Assembly (NCBI RefSeq): GCF_036850765.1 | Contig: NC_089495.1 | Location: 115,777,033 to 115,841,032 of the forward strand | Origin: Saccopteryx bilineata | Taxonomy: Eukaryota; Chordata; Mammalia; Chiroptera; Emballonuridae | Length of the DNA stretch: 64,000 bases | Reading direction: 5' to 3' | Part shown: positions 36,195 through 47,660 of the stretch, piece after piece | How positions within the stretch are numbered: position 1 is the stretch's first letter | Layout of the letters: the number at the start of each line of letters is the position of its first letter | Notes under the pieces: generated by a model | Database searches by the model: none | What the model was told of the DNA's origin: nothing | Seen by the model: only the letters and a program-made list of their open reading frames with translations | Program-made: the position numbers and the translations under genes

Positions 36195-36545
36195 TCATTG
36201 TTACAAATGATACAACGATGGGCCTTGAGAACACTATACTAAGTGAAATAAGTAAATCAGAGAAAGCTAAGAACTGTGTGATTTCACACATAGGTGGGAT
36301 ATAAAACTGAGACTCATGGACACAGATAAAAGTGAAGTAGTTACCAGGGAGACAGGGTTATAGGTGGAAGGGAGAAAAGAGGGACAAATATGTATATGGT
36401 GATGGAAAATAATTTGATTTTGAGTAATGGGCATGCACTACAGTCAGCAGCTTAAAGGCTATAGAGATATTCACCAAAACCTTATATACTCTTATTAATC
36501 AATGTCATCCTATTAAATTTAGTTTCAACATTTAAAAAATAAAGA
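36195..36545 (+). mobile_element. 5'-truncated L1 3' end, sense
   Basis: It contains the ORF2 end ('aagtgaaataagtaaatcagag', 'tgtgatttcacacataggtggg'), a purine-rich 3' UTR and 'aatcaatgtcatcctattaaattta' with an A-rich tail. It is the same 3' UTR type as the older L1 ending at 20980. Confidence 0.85.
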
Positions 36546-36549
36546 TATT

Positions 36550-37204
36550 TTCCCAATTTCCATTAAATGTTCTTAATATCAAAAGTCCCTCAAAGAGAAC
36601 TTTAACAGATACACATAAGTTACACGAAAATTTTTTCTATATATTCTCCATTTCTCTCTCTCTTTAAATAACAGAGTTTTAGATAAAAATTTCAGAAAAG
36701 GCCGTTGACTCACTGACTGCACAGGGAGTAAAAAGATGGCAAAAAACAAAACCTCTCCTTCCCAATGTATGTCTGTGAGGAGCCACTGCGCCACCTCACC
36801 CACAGGTGTTGTAAAGTACCAAAAGCTACAGAATTAATATTCAATATTTTGGGAGGCTTGAAGAACATTTTATTAATTTGGGTTAAGGTGTGCAGAGAAA
36901 TTGTGAGAAATAGTACCTGTACTGTGTGATTGGCATGACCAGGATGGCCCTTGGCATTGTATTGTAAATGAAAAGGGAAGAAAAACATGGATTCCCAGAC
37001 ATTCCACCACGCCTGTGGGGAAAGGGGTGAATGGCTAGCCAGGTACAGGGAGAGAAAAGCCAAAATAAACATTTTCTTATAGCAATGAGCCATTTGCGGG
37101 CATTTGTCCCCACAGAAACTACCTCTCCTATGTAAATGCATGTAGTTAACACATGTGACTCTGGACAGAGATGGCAGATGAACACTAGATAATATGCGAA
37201 TGCC
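36550..37204. other. Unassigned sequence upstream of the LTR
   Basis: There are overlapping minus-strand open frames around 36710-37185 with no recognisable domain. Part of this stretch could belong to the U3 of the LTR that follows if its start has been placed too late. Confidence 0.35.
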
Positions 37205-37548
37205 TGTTAATATGTAAAAAGATATCTTTCTGCCATTGTGTTGACTTGTAAATTATGTTTTCTCCAAAATAATGTATGGCTTGCAAATTGAACGTGGTCC
37301 TATCATGTTAAAGGACATATGACTATAACCAATAGTGGTAAGGGGCTCTTAATTATAATTTTTGCTTCTGTACTTCCCACTTACAAAACTATAAAAAGTA
37401 AGTAGAACAAAGGGCCAGCACGCGCTCCCTCAGACCACTGATGGAGTTGCCGCCGCTTGGCCAAGCTAGACAATAAAGCTTTGGTGTGTAATCGGCGGAC
37501 CTTGTTCGTGTCTTCACTGTTTCGGGTCCCTCTGGATTAGGATTAACA
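37205..37548 (+). mobile_element. Solo LTR of a class I-like endogenous retrovirus
   Basis: The proposed ends are TGTTAAT and ATTAACA, a perfect 7 bp inverted pair with the usual TG...CA. Inside are a TATA-like TATAAAAAG (37391-37399), a GC-richer R start near 37420, AATAAAGCTTTGGTG at 37472-37486 as polyadenylation signal, and U5. No primer-binding site or viral gene follows, so it is probably a solo LTR. I could not find a target duplication, so the left edge is provisional. No coding capacity. Confidence 0.7.
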
Positions 37549-38138
37549 GTTTGTCTCTGTGTCTGTCTGTCCCTCTCTCACCACTGAAATAAGGAAATAC
37601 ACTAATTATAGAACATGATAGGTTCTCCTTCATCTAAGTATCAGCATAATAGCTTAAGGAATCCACTAACAGAGTGTTTCAAACCAGCAAGTGTGAGAGC
37701 CCTGGGATAATTTTTATAGGCATGTTTCCAAGACTTCTGAGTTAAGCACTGGAAAATGAGAGCCTGGGTTTCAGGAGAATGTCTTTAGAAGAACATAGTA
37801 ACTAGGGTACTGGGTCACTGCAAAGCTACTTCTGAAAGTAAGTAAAATAAACAGAGGAGAAAATAGCCCATGTAATATTAATGTACACTGCACTCAAGCA
37901 AGAAATATACAACAGTTACAATGTCCTTAAACCTACTGTCCCTGAAGTTCATGCCCATACACTCAGGTACTCCCAATCCAGTAATCTGTGGATTCTATCC
38001 CTTTCTGATGTGTTTCTTTCTCAAAATTATAACTTCATTTTTTCAGAGAACAGAATCTACAGAAGGTTGAGTCAAAGAAAGTACTCTACTGTAGCTGACT
38101 GCAAGTTCCTGAAACTGAGTTGGAGAGAAAAAAGCATT
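37549..38138. other. Unassigned sequence
   Basis: About 590 bp with nothing recognisable. Confidence 0.4.
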
Positions 38139-38150
38139 TCTCTCTAGTTT

Positions 38151-38226
38151 ATTTTTTTTAATAATTTTATTTTTAATGGGGCAACATCAATAAATCAGGA
38201 TACATATATTCAAAGATAACAGGTTA
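38151..38226 (-). mobile_element. Very short 5'-truncated L1 insertion
   Basis: A 76 bp piece is the antisense of the L1 3' end ('ttaatggggcaacatcaataaatcaggatacatatattcaaag'), nearly matching the end of the younger L1 at 20640-20710. The repeat TCTCTCTAGTTT (38139-38150 and 38227-38238) is a 12 bp target duplication. Confidence 0.85.
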
Positions 38227-38399
38227 TCTCTCTAGTTTCTTAATGTTGAGTTGTCAAAGCCTCAGGGTGCTAGCTGAGTCTTTCTCTTTACCCGGTCAAT
38301 GGATCCTTTCAATACTCAATAGAATGTGGGCTCTGAGGGTTCTCAGAGAGCTTGGCAGGTGAAGAAGTAGTGCTATGTACTTCAGAAAACAGTACTCTG

Positions 38400-38817
38400 C
38401 CATAAACATGGGGGTGCATTTCTTTTTTTCAGTCGGTGATATGGTGTCCTTGGGATATATTCCTGTAAGTGGGATGGCTGGGTCAAAGGGCAGTTCCATT
38501 TCTAATTTTTTGAGCAATCTCCGTACTGTTTTCCACAGTGGCTGCACCAGTCTGCATTCCCACCAGCAGTGCAGAAAGGTTCCCTTTTCTCCACATCCTC
38601 GCCAGCACAGAGGAGGGATCAAAGGGACCAGAGGGAAAGAAGACAGAGGGAAAGGGGATGGTAGGATGGGATAAACCTGAAGGGAAGGGAGGAGGGTGCT
38701 ATAGGGAGTGGGGCAGGAGAGATGTTGAGGGGAATGGGGGGAGGGGGGAGGTATTCGAGGTGACCCTAGAATCTATGTAAACACAATTAATTAAATTAAA
38801 AATGTTATATAAAAAAA
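38400..38817 (+). mobile_element. L1 insertion with 5' inversion (twin priming)
   Basis: The left half (38400-38611) is antisense ORF2 ('gggatggctgggtcaaagggcagttcc', 'gtgcagaaaggttcccttttctcc'). The right half (38612-38817) is a sense purine-rich L1 3' UTR with an A-rich tail. The whole is flanked by AGAAAACAGTACTCTG (38384-38399) and AGAAAACAGTGCTCTG (38818-38833), 15 of 16. One duplication around an inverted-plus-direct element is the signature of twin priming. Confidence 0.9.
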
Positions 38818-38834
38818 AGAAAACAGTGCTCTGT

Positions 38835-40480
38835 ACTTTAATCCCCACAGGGATGATCTAGTCCAGCACACTGCGTAAACAAATGGTATGTTTGCCTTTA
38901 TGCAAAATCAAACTACGAATTGTGATTTAAAGAAAAAATACAGCAAGGATGCCCCAAGTACCTTTTGCTGCATCACACAATAATGTAATAGTCCATAAAA
39001 ACCCAAACCAGAAAATAAGCTGCTCCAGAAAACTGGAAAGTAATATTTGCCAAGAAAAAAATTCCCCATTGAAATTGTTATTCAACTTGGAGCAGCATAC
39101 AACATTTTCTTTCACCTCTGTAATTTCCTTGTCATTTAGTTTCTAAGAAAGCACTGCCCAAGAGTTTCACAAGTGTTTTATCTGGCTGGAGAGTGATGAT
39201 AGAGGTTACTCTTCCACTGCTGACTGTTCCCAGGTCTGACCAGCTCCTAGAGGAAGCTTCCCCTGTGGGGGCTGCACAGATATGGTCAGCCCTGGTCCAT
39301 TGCAGGGACAAAGCTTATGCTAAAATTTCATCTTTATGGAAAGTAACCTGCTATATGACCCACATCAAAATGTAAACACAGCCATAAAACACAATCCACA
39401 CAGCATTAGATTAAGTTTACCTGCTAGTTTACAAGAAACACAGAAATAAACTATGTGATCTGCATGTCCCTTGCTCTACAGCGTCATCATGTATTACAGC
39501 TTGCCTTTCCTTTTTAGTAAAATTAATCAAGGTAGACTTAAAGCAACAGTGGCCACAAGGACAGACCTTCAACAAAGAGTTGATTGACTGAAAGAAATAA
39601 GGAGGTCTGCAGACAAACTATGAGCACAATGAAAAACAGATTAAAAAAACATGGTCAGCCTGTCGTTTTCAGTTCAACAAGCGAATGCTCCCTCCCCCCT
39701 CCCAATGTAATTCAGTGGAAAATAAGGATCTCTATGATTACAGAAGGAGAAAGAATCAGAGAGGAATGGAGAGGTGGCTGAGGGAACTGGGAGAAAATAA
39801 AGAGACACAGGCAAAATAGGAGCTAGGAGGAGGCTCCAAGGATGGAGACAAGAGAATGAGTAGGTCTGAAGCAGGCACTGGTTTTCCCATTTGTCACTTG
39901 TCCTTCAAGGACACTGTTTTTATTCCGGAAAGGTTTCCTGGGTGAAGTGTGTTTTTAAATAAAGGATTGGGAGAAAATGGTGAGGCTGGCTGTCAGAGCA
40001 GAATATCACTCCGGAGCAGCAGGGGAGGCACCTGCATGCTAAAGAGAAGCGAGGGGGTGAGAGGAGCCCTGCCTGGAGGGCAGAGGTAAAGGAGACAGCG
40101 GGGACTCGCGGAGACAGTTAATATGCAGCCGCCTCTGGGGGAGGGGGGGGCGGACGGCAGTAACCGCGTCAAAATACAGTTCAGCAACAGGGAGGGAGAG
40201 ATGATATGAGAAATTTAAAATGAACAAAAATAAAGACCATCAAAGCATAGAGAGAAGGACACTAAACAATAAGCGTCCCCTGTCTCTGCCTCCTGCATGG
40301 CACCACCATTAAGCTCACCTGCTCTAGATTCTAAAGACGCCTTGACCAGGGGTGCACTCACAACCTGTGCATTTCCAGAAATAGCAGCAGATGATGCAGT
40401 ATCCTATCAAGAACTGGACGTTTTTTTATCTTTCTGTCATCCTTAAAGGAAAAAAAATGAAAATAATCATAGCTTGTTTT
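38835..40480. other. Unassigned sequence
   Basis: About 1.6 kb without a recognisable gene. GC-richer near 40000-40150 with a G run at 40139-40151. Short minus-strand frames there are compositional. Confidence 0.4.
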
Positions 40481-40489
40481 ATCCCATGC

Positions 40490-40700
40490 TTACTGAGGCA
40501 CTTCTCTGAGCACTTCACCCATGAACTCATGACCTCCTCATAGCAGCTCTGTGCTATTACTGTCCCCATATTTTGGTTGAGAAAAATGAGCTCCCAGAGT
40601 CACACAGCTAGGAAGCAAAGACGCCTGGATGCAATTCTAGGCAACCAGGCTCGAGAGCTCACGCTCATGACCAATACGTGTTGCTATCTCCCAAGATACG
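40490..40700 (-). repeat. MIR SINE, antisense
   Basis: The plus strand reads GTCCCCATATTTTGGTTGAG, AGTCACACAGCTAGGAAGC and GAGAGCTCACGCTCATGACC, the antisense of a MIR (compare 'cccattttacagatgagg', 'ggtcacacagctagtaag', 'cccacgctcttaacc'). Confidence 0.85.
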
Positions 40701-42500
40701 AGCACCAGCACGGAATATGACCTTGGGAAAATGTCCACTGCCTACCAAGCACCTCATAATCATAGACAGACAGGTGTAAATTGAGTTGTTTCTGTTTCTA
40801 TAAGGTGCTCACTGAGGAAGGGTGCTTATGCTTGTGCCTAGTACCTTGGCGGGGGAGTGGGGAGAGAGGGCTCTGGCTCAGTTACTTCTCATACCTGATT
40901 CATTTATAAAAACTAACCTCATTCTACTTCTTAAAGAAAAAATTTTATGGTCCTCTCTTGTCTCTCCCCAAATTTAAGCACATTAAGGTCATTTATAAAC
41001 CCTTGTTCGCTGTCAGGTTTAATTTTCAAAGCGGTAAGACCATTATCACACAGGTACCGAAGATAGCTAACCAGGTCCCCAGCATTTACAGAATCTTGTT
41101 CGTATAGATAGACTTTGAACTTGTCTGGATTGTCTAATTATTACTATTTTCCCCTGAAGCATGATATTAGGTTTTTGGGTTTGCAAATTTGTTGTATGTG
41201 TTCCCTTGTGTTTGTTCTTTTGTAAGTAGTATAACCCATTGCTGATGTACAAGGTCAAATTCACCTCGCAGGAATGATAGAAGAATGCATGAGGTTAGGA
41301 AGGTGGAACAGGGAAGGAATTATGGGATTTGTGCTAACTGAAAAAAAAGACACATGAATAAATACTGTGTATAGAGCAAATCAGTTATAAAAGATCTCAA
41401 TCTTTCCTGAGAAGGAAAAAAGGTGATGCTGATAGGCATGCATTTTCTTTTAGTATTTTGATAGATGTTTTCTTGTTGCAGGCAGTCTTCTCTGCTTAAT
41501 AAGATTTGCTGTTCTCTGGCCCTCAATCCATCCTTGCCTTGGTACTTCTAGAACATAATGTGGCATCTTCTTTCCTGGTGTCAATAAATTATAGTATTTT
41601 TTGCTCATTTTCTTTAACAAGAGTTATTCTTTTATTAAAATGGCATGTGAGTGTCACAGGCAGTCTAAGCTCCTGAAGCTATCTTTGGTTGAAGAAAGAG
41701 AGAGGCTGACAAATGAAGCAATAAAAAATAAATAACACAACGTTAAATTTACTCAGTAAGCAAGATAATAGAGTCTGAAAACCAAAGGTGCTGAGTGAGC
41801 AAGCTCCCGCCCCATTCAAAACTGAGCTTGGATGTGACCTGCATGCTAATCCTACTTTGTGTAAGATCTGTTATTGAGATGACATTTGTTATTGGCATGA
41901 GTTATTCAGTTTGTATGACATTTTTTATTACTAACTTTCTCTTTTCCCAGAGCCTATATAACTAAGTGGTAAAAGTTTATATCTTCTCTTAATATAATTT
42001 AATTTTATTTTCCTGATAATTATAAAGGGCCAAATTTGGCATAGAGATTCTAGTACTTAACATAGAATTATACTTCAGGAGAAAATTGGACTGCTCTTGA
42101 GTGAGACTTTATTAAATATTATAAAAGCTTACTAATTCAAATCTTAGATCTAAGGATGAAAAGAAAAACAGTGGATACTATGGGAACTAACATGTTTATT
42201 TATCTATGCACAATAAAAACAGACTTGCAACCATATAAAAATCCTGAACTGGTAAATTGTGAGCCCCTCGAAGGGTAATCCCTTTTGGGTGCCCCATAAA
42301 GGGATTTCTGAAAATGAGGGCTCACTACAGCCTTTTGGTACTTAAAGATTCAAGACCATGTATAGGTATGCTTATATGCTTCCAGTGGACAGACTTGTGT
42401 TTGGTGTGGCCTCTCACCAGTGAGCAGCTGAGGTCCACATGTCATTACTGAGTATCTGGTCATTGGCTCAAGACAGCATTTCTCAACATTTTAAAACTCA
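40701..42500. other. Unassigned sequence
   Basis: About 1.8 kb. The only structure I see is a short imperfect inverted repeat at 42259-42325. Confidence 0.4.
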
Positions 42501-42506
42501 TATCAT

Positions 42507-42920
42507 GCCTGACCAGGCAGTGGCACAGTGGATAGTGTGTCAGACTGGGACGCGGAGAACCAGGTTTGAAACCCTGAGGTCTCTGGCTTGAGTGTGGGCT
42601 CATCTAGCTTGAGAGCAGGCTCACCAGCTTGAGTGTGGGGTTGCTGGCTTGAACATAGGATCATCGACATGACCCCATGGTAGCTGGCTTGAGCCCAATA
42701 GTCACTGTTTGAAACCCAAAGTCGCTGGCTTGAGCAAGGGGTCACTCGGTCTGCTGTAGCCCCCCGCTCAAGGCACATATGAGAAAGCAATCAATGTACA
42801 ACTAAGGAGATTAAGGAGCCGCAACAAAGAATTTATACTTCTCATCTCTCTCCCTTTCTGTCTGTCTGTCTCTATCTGTCCCTTCTCTGTCTCTGTCACA
42901 AAAAACAAACAAACAAAAAC
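42507..42920 (+). mobile_element. Second-family tRNA-SINE, full length
   Basis: It begins GCCTGACCAGGCAGTGGCAC and continues with a tRNA-like region, several 'GCTGGCTTGAG' repeats, CAAGGCACATATGAGAAAGC, AATCAATGTACAACTAAGG, a CT-rich stretch and an A-rich tail with (CAAA) units. No clean target duplication was found. Confidence 0.88.
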
Positions 42921-42924
42921 ACTT

Positions 42925-44220
42925 ATGCCTCTTTTTGACATACTAGACAATCTTGTCACTCCCCCAAGACTGCAGTTTTGCCCCATAGTGCTCTAGGTTG
43001 ACCTGTATTACAATGGAAATATTAATATAATGGCTAACTCATCATATGACTTCTCATTTCTTTACTTCTTATTATTTGTAATTAATTAATTGTGAATTAG
43101 AATATTAGATCTTACTCTAAAAACAGGTTTTAATTGAAAGAAAAGAAGTTTGAGAGAAAATGCCTTTGATCGTATCTGGTATACATAGCAAGATTTCAAA
43201 AGTGTTAGTTCTCTAGCTGGGTGGTTGGAAATAAAAATGGAGAAAGAGGAACTAGTGTTTCCAACCCTACTGGATTCTGTACCTATTTGACAATTCTTAT
43301 TCACACTGGGCCTGACTGTAGGTATCCAAAAATGATAGGGAAAATCTCACTGGGCTGAGGGAAGCTAAAGTTGTGACTAGCAAATTGCACAAAGGCTGTA
43401 AGAGATGAGGAGTTAGTATATAAATTATTGTCTCTGATATTTTGCTTGAGGTTATTTTTTACTTCAGAGTGTTAGTATCCTGAATCTTCATATATCTTAT
43501 TATTTTTTCTATTTTGCCCACATTTTCACATGGTTCATTCATGTACAACTCTTTGTAGACAGAACTTCATCTATAACTGTTTTAATGAACAATCTGCATT
43601 CTTAAAAACTTACTACATCTAAAACTTAAACTATTTATATGTTCACTTCCTATCAACATAGTTCCTAGGTATGCTCGACCGATTATTCATTTATACCTCT
43701 TTTAGAACTAAAAACTCCCAGCCAACAAAATCATTTTATTTCTCCCTCACAGCAATTTTGAGTAAAAAGTAAATATTCATTAAATGTAAATTGCAATCAT
43801 CATCACGTGTGCATGCTCTGTTGCCCACACTCCTCAGCCCACAGCAATCCAACAGAGCTCGGTATGATGCATGGAAAATCACACTGGAAAGAATAACTTA
43901 TTGTAGATTCAAAAAGACAGTATGACCCAAATCCAACATTATTCTCCAGGCCTACTGAGACTTCCAGAGAAAAGACCATGTGTCCAAACTTGCATTCACT
44001 GTAACAGCAGACCTGTGGTGAAAGCCACAGTTTTCTTCAACAAGATAAACTAGCAAACACAAAATAGGACCAGGTTGCTGAAAGTATTCTAGAATTCCAA
44101 TATTCCCCCCTCTCGGCAATGTTGGCAACACGCACATGAGCTGCCAGGCTCATCCTACTCCTCATTCTCTATCATTCTTAATGTTCTCATGCTTCAGAGG
44201 ACCTTCTTGTCTCAGATGAA
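42925..44220. other. Unassigned sequence
   Basis: About 1.3 kb of mostly AT-rich sequence without a recognisable gene or repeat. Confidence 0.4.
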
Positions 44221-44225
44221 AGACA

Positions 44226-44540
44226 GCTTACTCATTTAATTATCTGAAAAGTATTTATTGAGCACCTAATGTGTGCCAGCCTCAGTGGAGGGCTCAAATT
44301 AGCTCCTTACTACAAGCTCCTTTTTTTTTAACAGGAGAGATTGACATAGAACCACTGACAAAGTATTAAGTACTGTCTTAAAGGTTTGTTCAAAGTGCAG
44401 ATGACACACAGAAAGGAGTGAACAATTATGCTTTGGAGGGAGATACAGGACCAGAGGAAATGAAGAATAAAGAGATATCAGAGCAACTTGAGAGGGAGGA
44501 AATTTTAGTTAGGCTTCCAAGGAAGCATAGTTGACTAATA
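44226..44540. repeat. Ancient mammalian dispersed repeat (L2/MIR era)
   Basis: It begins 'aagtatttattgagcacctaatgtgtgccag' and continues with 'aaaggagtgaacaattatgctttgg', 'gcaacttgagagggaggaaattttagttaggcttcc'. This follows the common mammalian repeat that starts 'tttattgagcacctactatgtgcc'. The family name is not certain from memory. Confidence 0.45.
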
Positions 44541-45160
44541 AGTTCATTCACCTTCTAAGTGACATAATGGTTTTTCTGAAACTGAACCACACCCACCTGC
44601 ACCCCTTCATTTCCCCACGTTTGTTTTTAGTATCATTAATCAATCCTATCAGGTCTTTAAACTGAAGATTTGCTTTGAATCCCATTTCTCCATTGCCCTT
44701 CACATTACAAAATCTCTAGGATGAATTCAGTTTACTCAAGAAATGGCAAATTTGATCCATCCCTTCATTTTTTTCTCCATGCCAAGTCTGAGGCACCTTT
44801 CTCTTGGAGTAGTTACAGTACCATTCTCATCACATTATATCAAGAGGTTGTGTTATCAACATGACTTTTGCAGTTGACATTGACTTTGATCAACTGGCTG
44901 ATGTAATGTTCATCAGCTTGATCCACAGAAAAGTTTCTCCTGGTGTTTCCCCCTTTTCTGCTGTCCCATTTAGCAGGAAGGCACTAAGGGAGAGGAATTG
45001 TACTCCACCACATTGAGGACAGATCACCTACAGAAATTATTTCTTACACACTTACCCTTTTTTGCATAAGTGGTTTGGCACTTACTGTTCTCCAGTGTTG
45101 GAACCCAGCCCTGAAAAGTGTAGGGGCGATTGTATTAATATCCTGTTATATTTCACAGTT

Positions 45161-45348
45161 CAGTGGTTCTCAAAGTGTGGCCCTGGACCAGCAGTTCAGC
45201 ATCACCCGAGGATGTGTTGGAAAGGCAAATTCTCATGCCCTATTCCATTCCCACCGAATCAGAAACTTTGGGGCTGGGGCCAGAGGTCTGTGTTTCAAGA
45301 AGTTTGACACCTGATACTGATGCAAACTGAAGTTTGAAGACTACTATG
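45161..45348 (+). mobile_element. MER5A hAT-Charlie MITE
   Basis: It starts CAGTGGTTCTCAAAGTGTGG, includes GACCAGCAGTTCAGCATCAC, GAATCAGAAACTTTGGGG and 'ctgatgcaaactgaagtttgaag', the full order of MER5A. The right terminus is decayed. An old element shared by placental mammals. Confidence 0.92.
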
Positions 45349-45349
45349 A

Positions 45350-45839
45350 TTAGTAGCTTGTGTGTTCTTTCCTCTAACTTGACTATAAACCTTTCTAGAG
45401 TCACCAGTCAGTCAAATATATGATTTAACAGAGGGTAGAAACTCAAAAGATGAGCTGCAATTTTATTCTATATTATTAGCTGCTATTGAAATTATACCGT
45501 GTTATTTCTTAAGGTGGTATTAGCTCCTTGCTATTGTTAGTCCTGGGTGTCTCCCCATCTCTTACAAGTCCTTTCAGTTCTGCCCATACCTTTTATTAAA
45601 ACCTCTTTAGTTAAAGCTTTTTGAGTGTGTCATATGTTTCTGTTCAAATCCTGATGAGTTCAATACCCTAAAGACATATTCATTTTTGTAAAAGACCACT
45701 AAAGAAATGCTTATGACAAAGAAGAGAGTTGGCTAATAATGTGCTTTTAGGCTGTGCTTATTTGAGGATGAAGAACACCCCAACACTATTCTATAGAAAT
45801 GTTTAGACTCACTCTCTGCATTCTATGGCTGAAACAATG
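45350..45839. other. Unassigned sequence
   Basis: About 490 bp with nothing recognisable. Confidence 0.4.
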
Positions 45840-46015
45840 CCAAGTCCAATATACATTATCTAGTTAACTGTCACAGTAATAATCATGAGGTTTACTATTT
45901 CAATTTTACTGGATTTCAACATTCAGAGCAGTTGTGACTTACATCAGGTTCCAAAGCTAGAGATGAATACACAAGACTAAGGAATCAACCTGATATTCTA
46001 ACCAGTGTCCTTAGT
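45840..46015 (-). repeat. MIR SINE, antisense
   Basis: The plus strand shows CATTATCTAGTTAACTGTCA, ATAATCATGAGGTTTACTAT, 'gcagttgtgacttacatcaggttccaaagctagag' and 'gatattctaaccagtgtcctta', the decayed antisense MIR order. Confidence 0.75.
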
Positions 46016-46629
46016 CCCCCTGTAGATCCCACGTCTTGCCCCTTTGCACAGGTAGTCATTGCAAATACTGCACAGGAATGGAGTTGCTGCTCAGGCAAGT
46101 CAGGAGCAGAGGAAGAGCACTGGAGATCACTGGAGTGCAGTTATACCTGCGGACAAGACAGAACAGCAGGGGCTGGAAGTGCTACAGTGAAGGATGAAGT
46201 GATGAGAAAGTTGAGAAATCAAGGTTGAGACTGTTACAGAAAGAAAAAAAAAGCACATGTTTTCAAGGATTAAGCTTTAAAAACATAATTAAATTGTACA
46301 GTATTAGTAGATAGAATAAACAAAAATAGACGGCATTGTAACTAAATTTTAACAGAAGAAGCAATTAGGAGAGACAATGTAAGGAAGGTACCGGTTAACA
46401 TTTGCAGAGTGAATGAGATTGTTAACTTGTCAGCTGTCCTTGATAGGGGCTCTCCTGGTATTTTTATTAGCCCTGAACAGAGGGTTGTGGTCACTAGAAT
46501 ACACCATGACAGCATGTGCAGGGAAGCGGTGACAGACAGGGGCTTTAACTACTACCACACTAACTAATGGCACTTCTCTTCTTGCGTGCAAATGTCAATG
46601 GCCAAAATGGGCACAGTGGATCTCAACTC
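46016..46629. other. Unassigned sequence
   Basis: About 610 bp with nothing recognisable. Confidence 0.4.
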
Positions 46630-46649
46630 AAAGACTACACTGGGCTTGA

Positions 46650-47032
46650 GCCCTGGCCGGTTGGCTCAGGGGTAGAGCGTCGGCCTGGCATGCAGGAGTC
46701 CCGGGTTTGATTCCCAGCCAGGGCACACAGGAGAAGTACCCATCTGCTTCTTCATCCCTTCCCCTCTCCTTCTTCTCTGTCTCTCTCTTCCCTTCCCGCA
46801 GCCAAGGCTCCATTGGAGCAAAGTTTGCTCAGGCACTGAGGATGGCTCTGTGGCCTCTGCCTCAGGCGCTCGAATGGCTCTGATTGCGGCAGAACGATGC
46901 CCCAAGATGGGCAGAGCATCGTCCCCTGGTGGGCATGCCAGGTGGATCTGGGTCAGGTGCATGCGGGAGTCTGTCTGACTGCCTCCCTGTTTCCAGCTTT
47001 GGAAAAATACAAAAAAAAAAAAAAAGAAAGAA
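46650..47032 (+). mobile_element. Rhin-1-type SINE with 16 bp target duplication
   Basis: Full-length plus-strand copy with head GCCCTGGCCGGTTGGCTCAG and a long A tail. The direct repeat AAAGACTACACTGGGC occurs at 46630-46645 and 47033-47048, perfect. Four bases lie between the left repeat and the head. Confidence 0.93.
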
Positions 47033-47066
47033 AAAGACTACACTGGGCACAAGAAGACTTTGCCAC

Positions 47067-47223
47067 TAGAGGCGAATTAAGATCAGTTCAAGCCCAGGGC
47101 ACAGAAGAAAATATTGGGCCCCTTGTCATTAGTAAAAGGTGTAAAGTTGGGGTTTTGCAGGGCCCTTCAGATGTTGGGGCCCAGGGCGCACGCCCAGTGC
47201 GCCCGCCATTAAATCCACCTTTG
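47067..47223. mobile_element. 157 bp non-autonomous hAT-like MITE
   Basis: Left end TAGAGGCGAATTAAG; right end, reverse-complemented, CAAAGGTGGATTTAATGG, a diverged inverted pair. It is flanked by the 8 bp repeat TTTGCCAC (47059-47066) and TTTGTCAC (47224-47231), 7 of 8, the hAT duplication length. The interior has GC-rich GGGGCCC and GCGCACGCCC motifs. Non-coding. It lies only 34 bp from the preceding SINE tail. Confidence 0.72.
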
Positions 47224-47275
47224 TTTGTCACCTATAAACCGTATCAAGAAGAATCTGCCTTAAAAGCAACTTTCA

Positions 47276-47660
47276 GCCTGACCAGTGGTCGTGCAGTGGA
47301 TAAAGCAGTCACGCTGAACGTTGAGGTCCCCAGGTGGAAACTCCTGAGGTTGCCACTTGAGTATGAGCTCATCGTGTTTGAGCAGGGGTTTGCAAGCTTG
47401 AGTATGCAAGCTTTGCCAGCATGGTTATTGGTTCGATCCCAAGGTGATTGACTTGAACCCAAGGTTGCCAGCTTGAGCAAGGGGTGAGTGGCTCACGCTG
47501 AGTACCCCGGTAAGGCACATATGAAAAGCAATCAGTGAACAACTAAAGTGAGGTAACTACTTGTCGATGCCTCTCATCTTTTTCCTTCCCCTCTCTGTCC
47601 CTTTCTTTCTCTCTCTCACTCTCTTTCTCTTTCTCAAATCAATAAAAAAAAATTTTTTTA
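47276..47660 (+). mobile_element. Second-family tRNA-SINE, diverged
   Basis: It starts GCCTGACCAGTGGTCGTGCA and shows the same internal 'CAGCTTGAGCAAGGGG' motif, AAGGCACATATGAAAAGCAA, 'AATCAGTGAACAACTAAAG' and CT-rich tail as the copy at 42507. Flanking AAAAGCAACT / TAAAGCACCT is a decayed candidate duplication. Confidence 0.85.

Noticed and set aside
42474..43015. hAT-like element disrupted by the SINE at 42507 (CAGCATTTCTCAAC ... GGTTGACCTG)
   Set aside because: The ends match only weakly and the 8 bp flanks (GCTCAAGA and TATTACAA) do not match.
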